64,000 bases of DNA from Sandaracinaceae bacterium (lineage in GTDB: Bacteria > Myxococcota_A > Polyangia > Polyangiales > Sandaracinaceae). The notes under the pieces are model-generated. The model made no database searches. It saw only the letters and a list, made by a program, of their open reading frames with translations, and was not told the origin of the DNA. This document shows positions 62,606 to 64,000 of the stretch, piece after piece. Made by a program: the position numbers and the translations under genes. Within the stretch, counting starts at the first letter, position 1. Each line of letters opens with the position of its first letter. The DNA is taken from positions 372,001-436,000 of the forward strand of contig JACKEC010000016.1 of assembly GCA_020633195.1 (NCBI GenBank), read 5' to 3'.

Positions 62606-64000
<1,395 letters not shown>

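Overview
The window is very GC-rich, densely packed with genes, and reads like a chromosome segment of a large-genome myxobacterium (Myxococcota, probably Polyangiales and close to Sandaracinus). This is inferred from gene content, not from a marker gene. The signs are many lipoproteins with Asp-Ala-Gly linkers straight after the lipobox, Cys-rich secreted proteins, thrombospondin type 3 / OmpA surface proteins, Ser/Thr kinases, FHA-domain regulators, an ImuA-ImuB-DnaE2 mutasome and LexA boxes that fit the Myxococcus pattern. I recognise 48 protein genes, two of them cut by the window edges. I see no tRNA, rRNA or CRISPR array.

Layout. 1-8 kb: the tail of an unknown gene, an IgGFc-binding-like lipoprotein, a glycosidase-like lipoprotein, a small DUF4272-like protein, an epimerase/ECF-type sigma pair and an acyltransferase. 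8-13.4 kb: the SOS operon imuA-imuB-dnaE2 on the minus strand with a LexA box at its head. 13.5-15.2 kb: a DUF1517-like protein, then a 600-base gene-free stretch packed with hairpins and a 101-bp tandem duplication. 15.2-21 kb: a LysM/M23 peptidase and an operon of adenylate cyclase, TonB-dependent receptor and lipoprotein. 21-28.4 kb: two overlapping thrombospondin-type-3 surface proteins, then a FIST sensor coupled to a hybrid histidine kinase. 28.4-35 kb: a Ser/Thr kinase with a histidine-kinase-like layout, a PP2C phosphatase fused to a cyclic-nucleotide-binding domain, membrane proteins and an anchored beta-carbonic-anhydrase-like protein. 35-44.5 kb: secreted Cys-rich protein, sigma-like/PEGA fusion, GlxA-type regulator with hydrolase, homocysteine methyltransferase, carboxylesterase and lipoproteins. 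44.5-46.1 kb: a REP-associated tyrosine transposase (RAYT) next to three tandem 101-bp hairpin repeats. 46.1-52 kb: uvrA with a LexA box, membrane proteins and a 5'-nucleotidase lipoprotein. 52-55 kb: a DUF692/MNIO oxidase in an operon with a Tat-exported cysteine protein and a lipoprotein. 55-64 kb: an FHA-LuxR regulator with M28 peptidase and lipoprotein, an operon of HEAT protein, methyltransferase, ATP-dependent DNA ligase and lectin-like lipoprotein, and an FHA/sigma-54 activator running off the right edge.

Two things look most worth following. First, a family of 101-bp three-hairpin repeats is dispersed at three loci plus one relic. Every copy begins exactly inside the TGA stop codon of the gene upstream, in sense orientation, and a RAYT gene sits beside the tandem array. 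Second, an MNIO enzyme is translationally coupled to a Tat-signal protein whose C-terminus carries a compact Trp-Gly-Cys / Gly-Cys-Gly-Met-Gly-His region. This is a possible peptide-modification system unlike the standard bufferin, methanobactin or 3-thiaglutamate layouts. The two LexA boxes (imuA and uvrA) tie the repair genes of the window into one SOS regulon.
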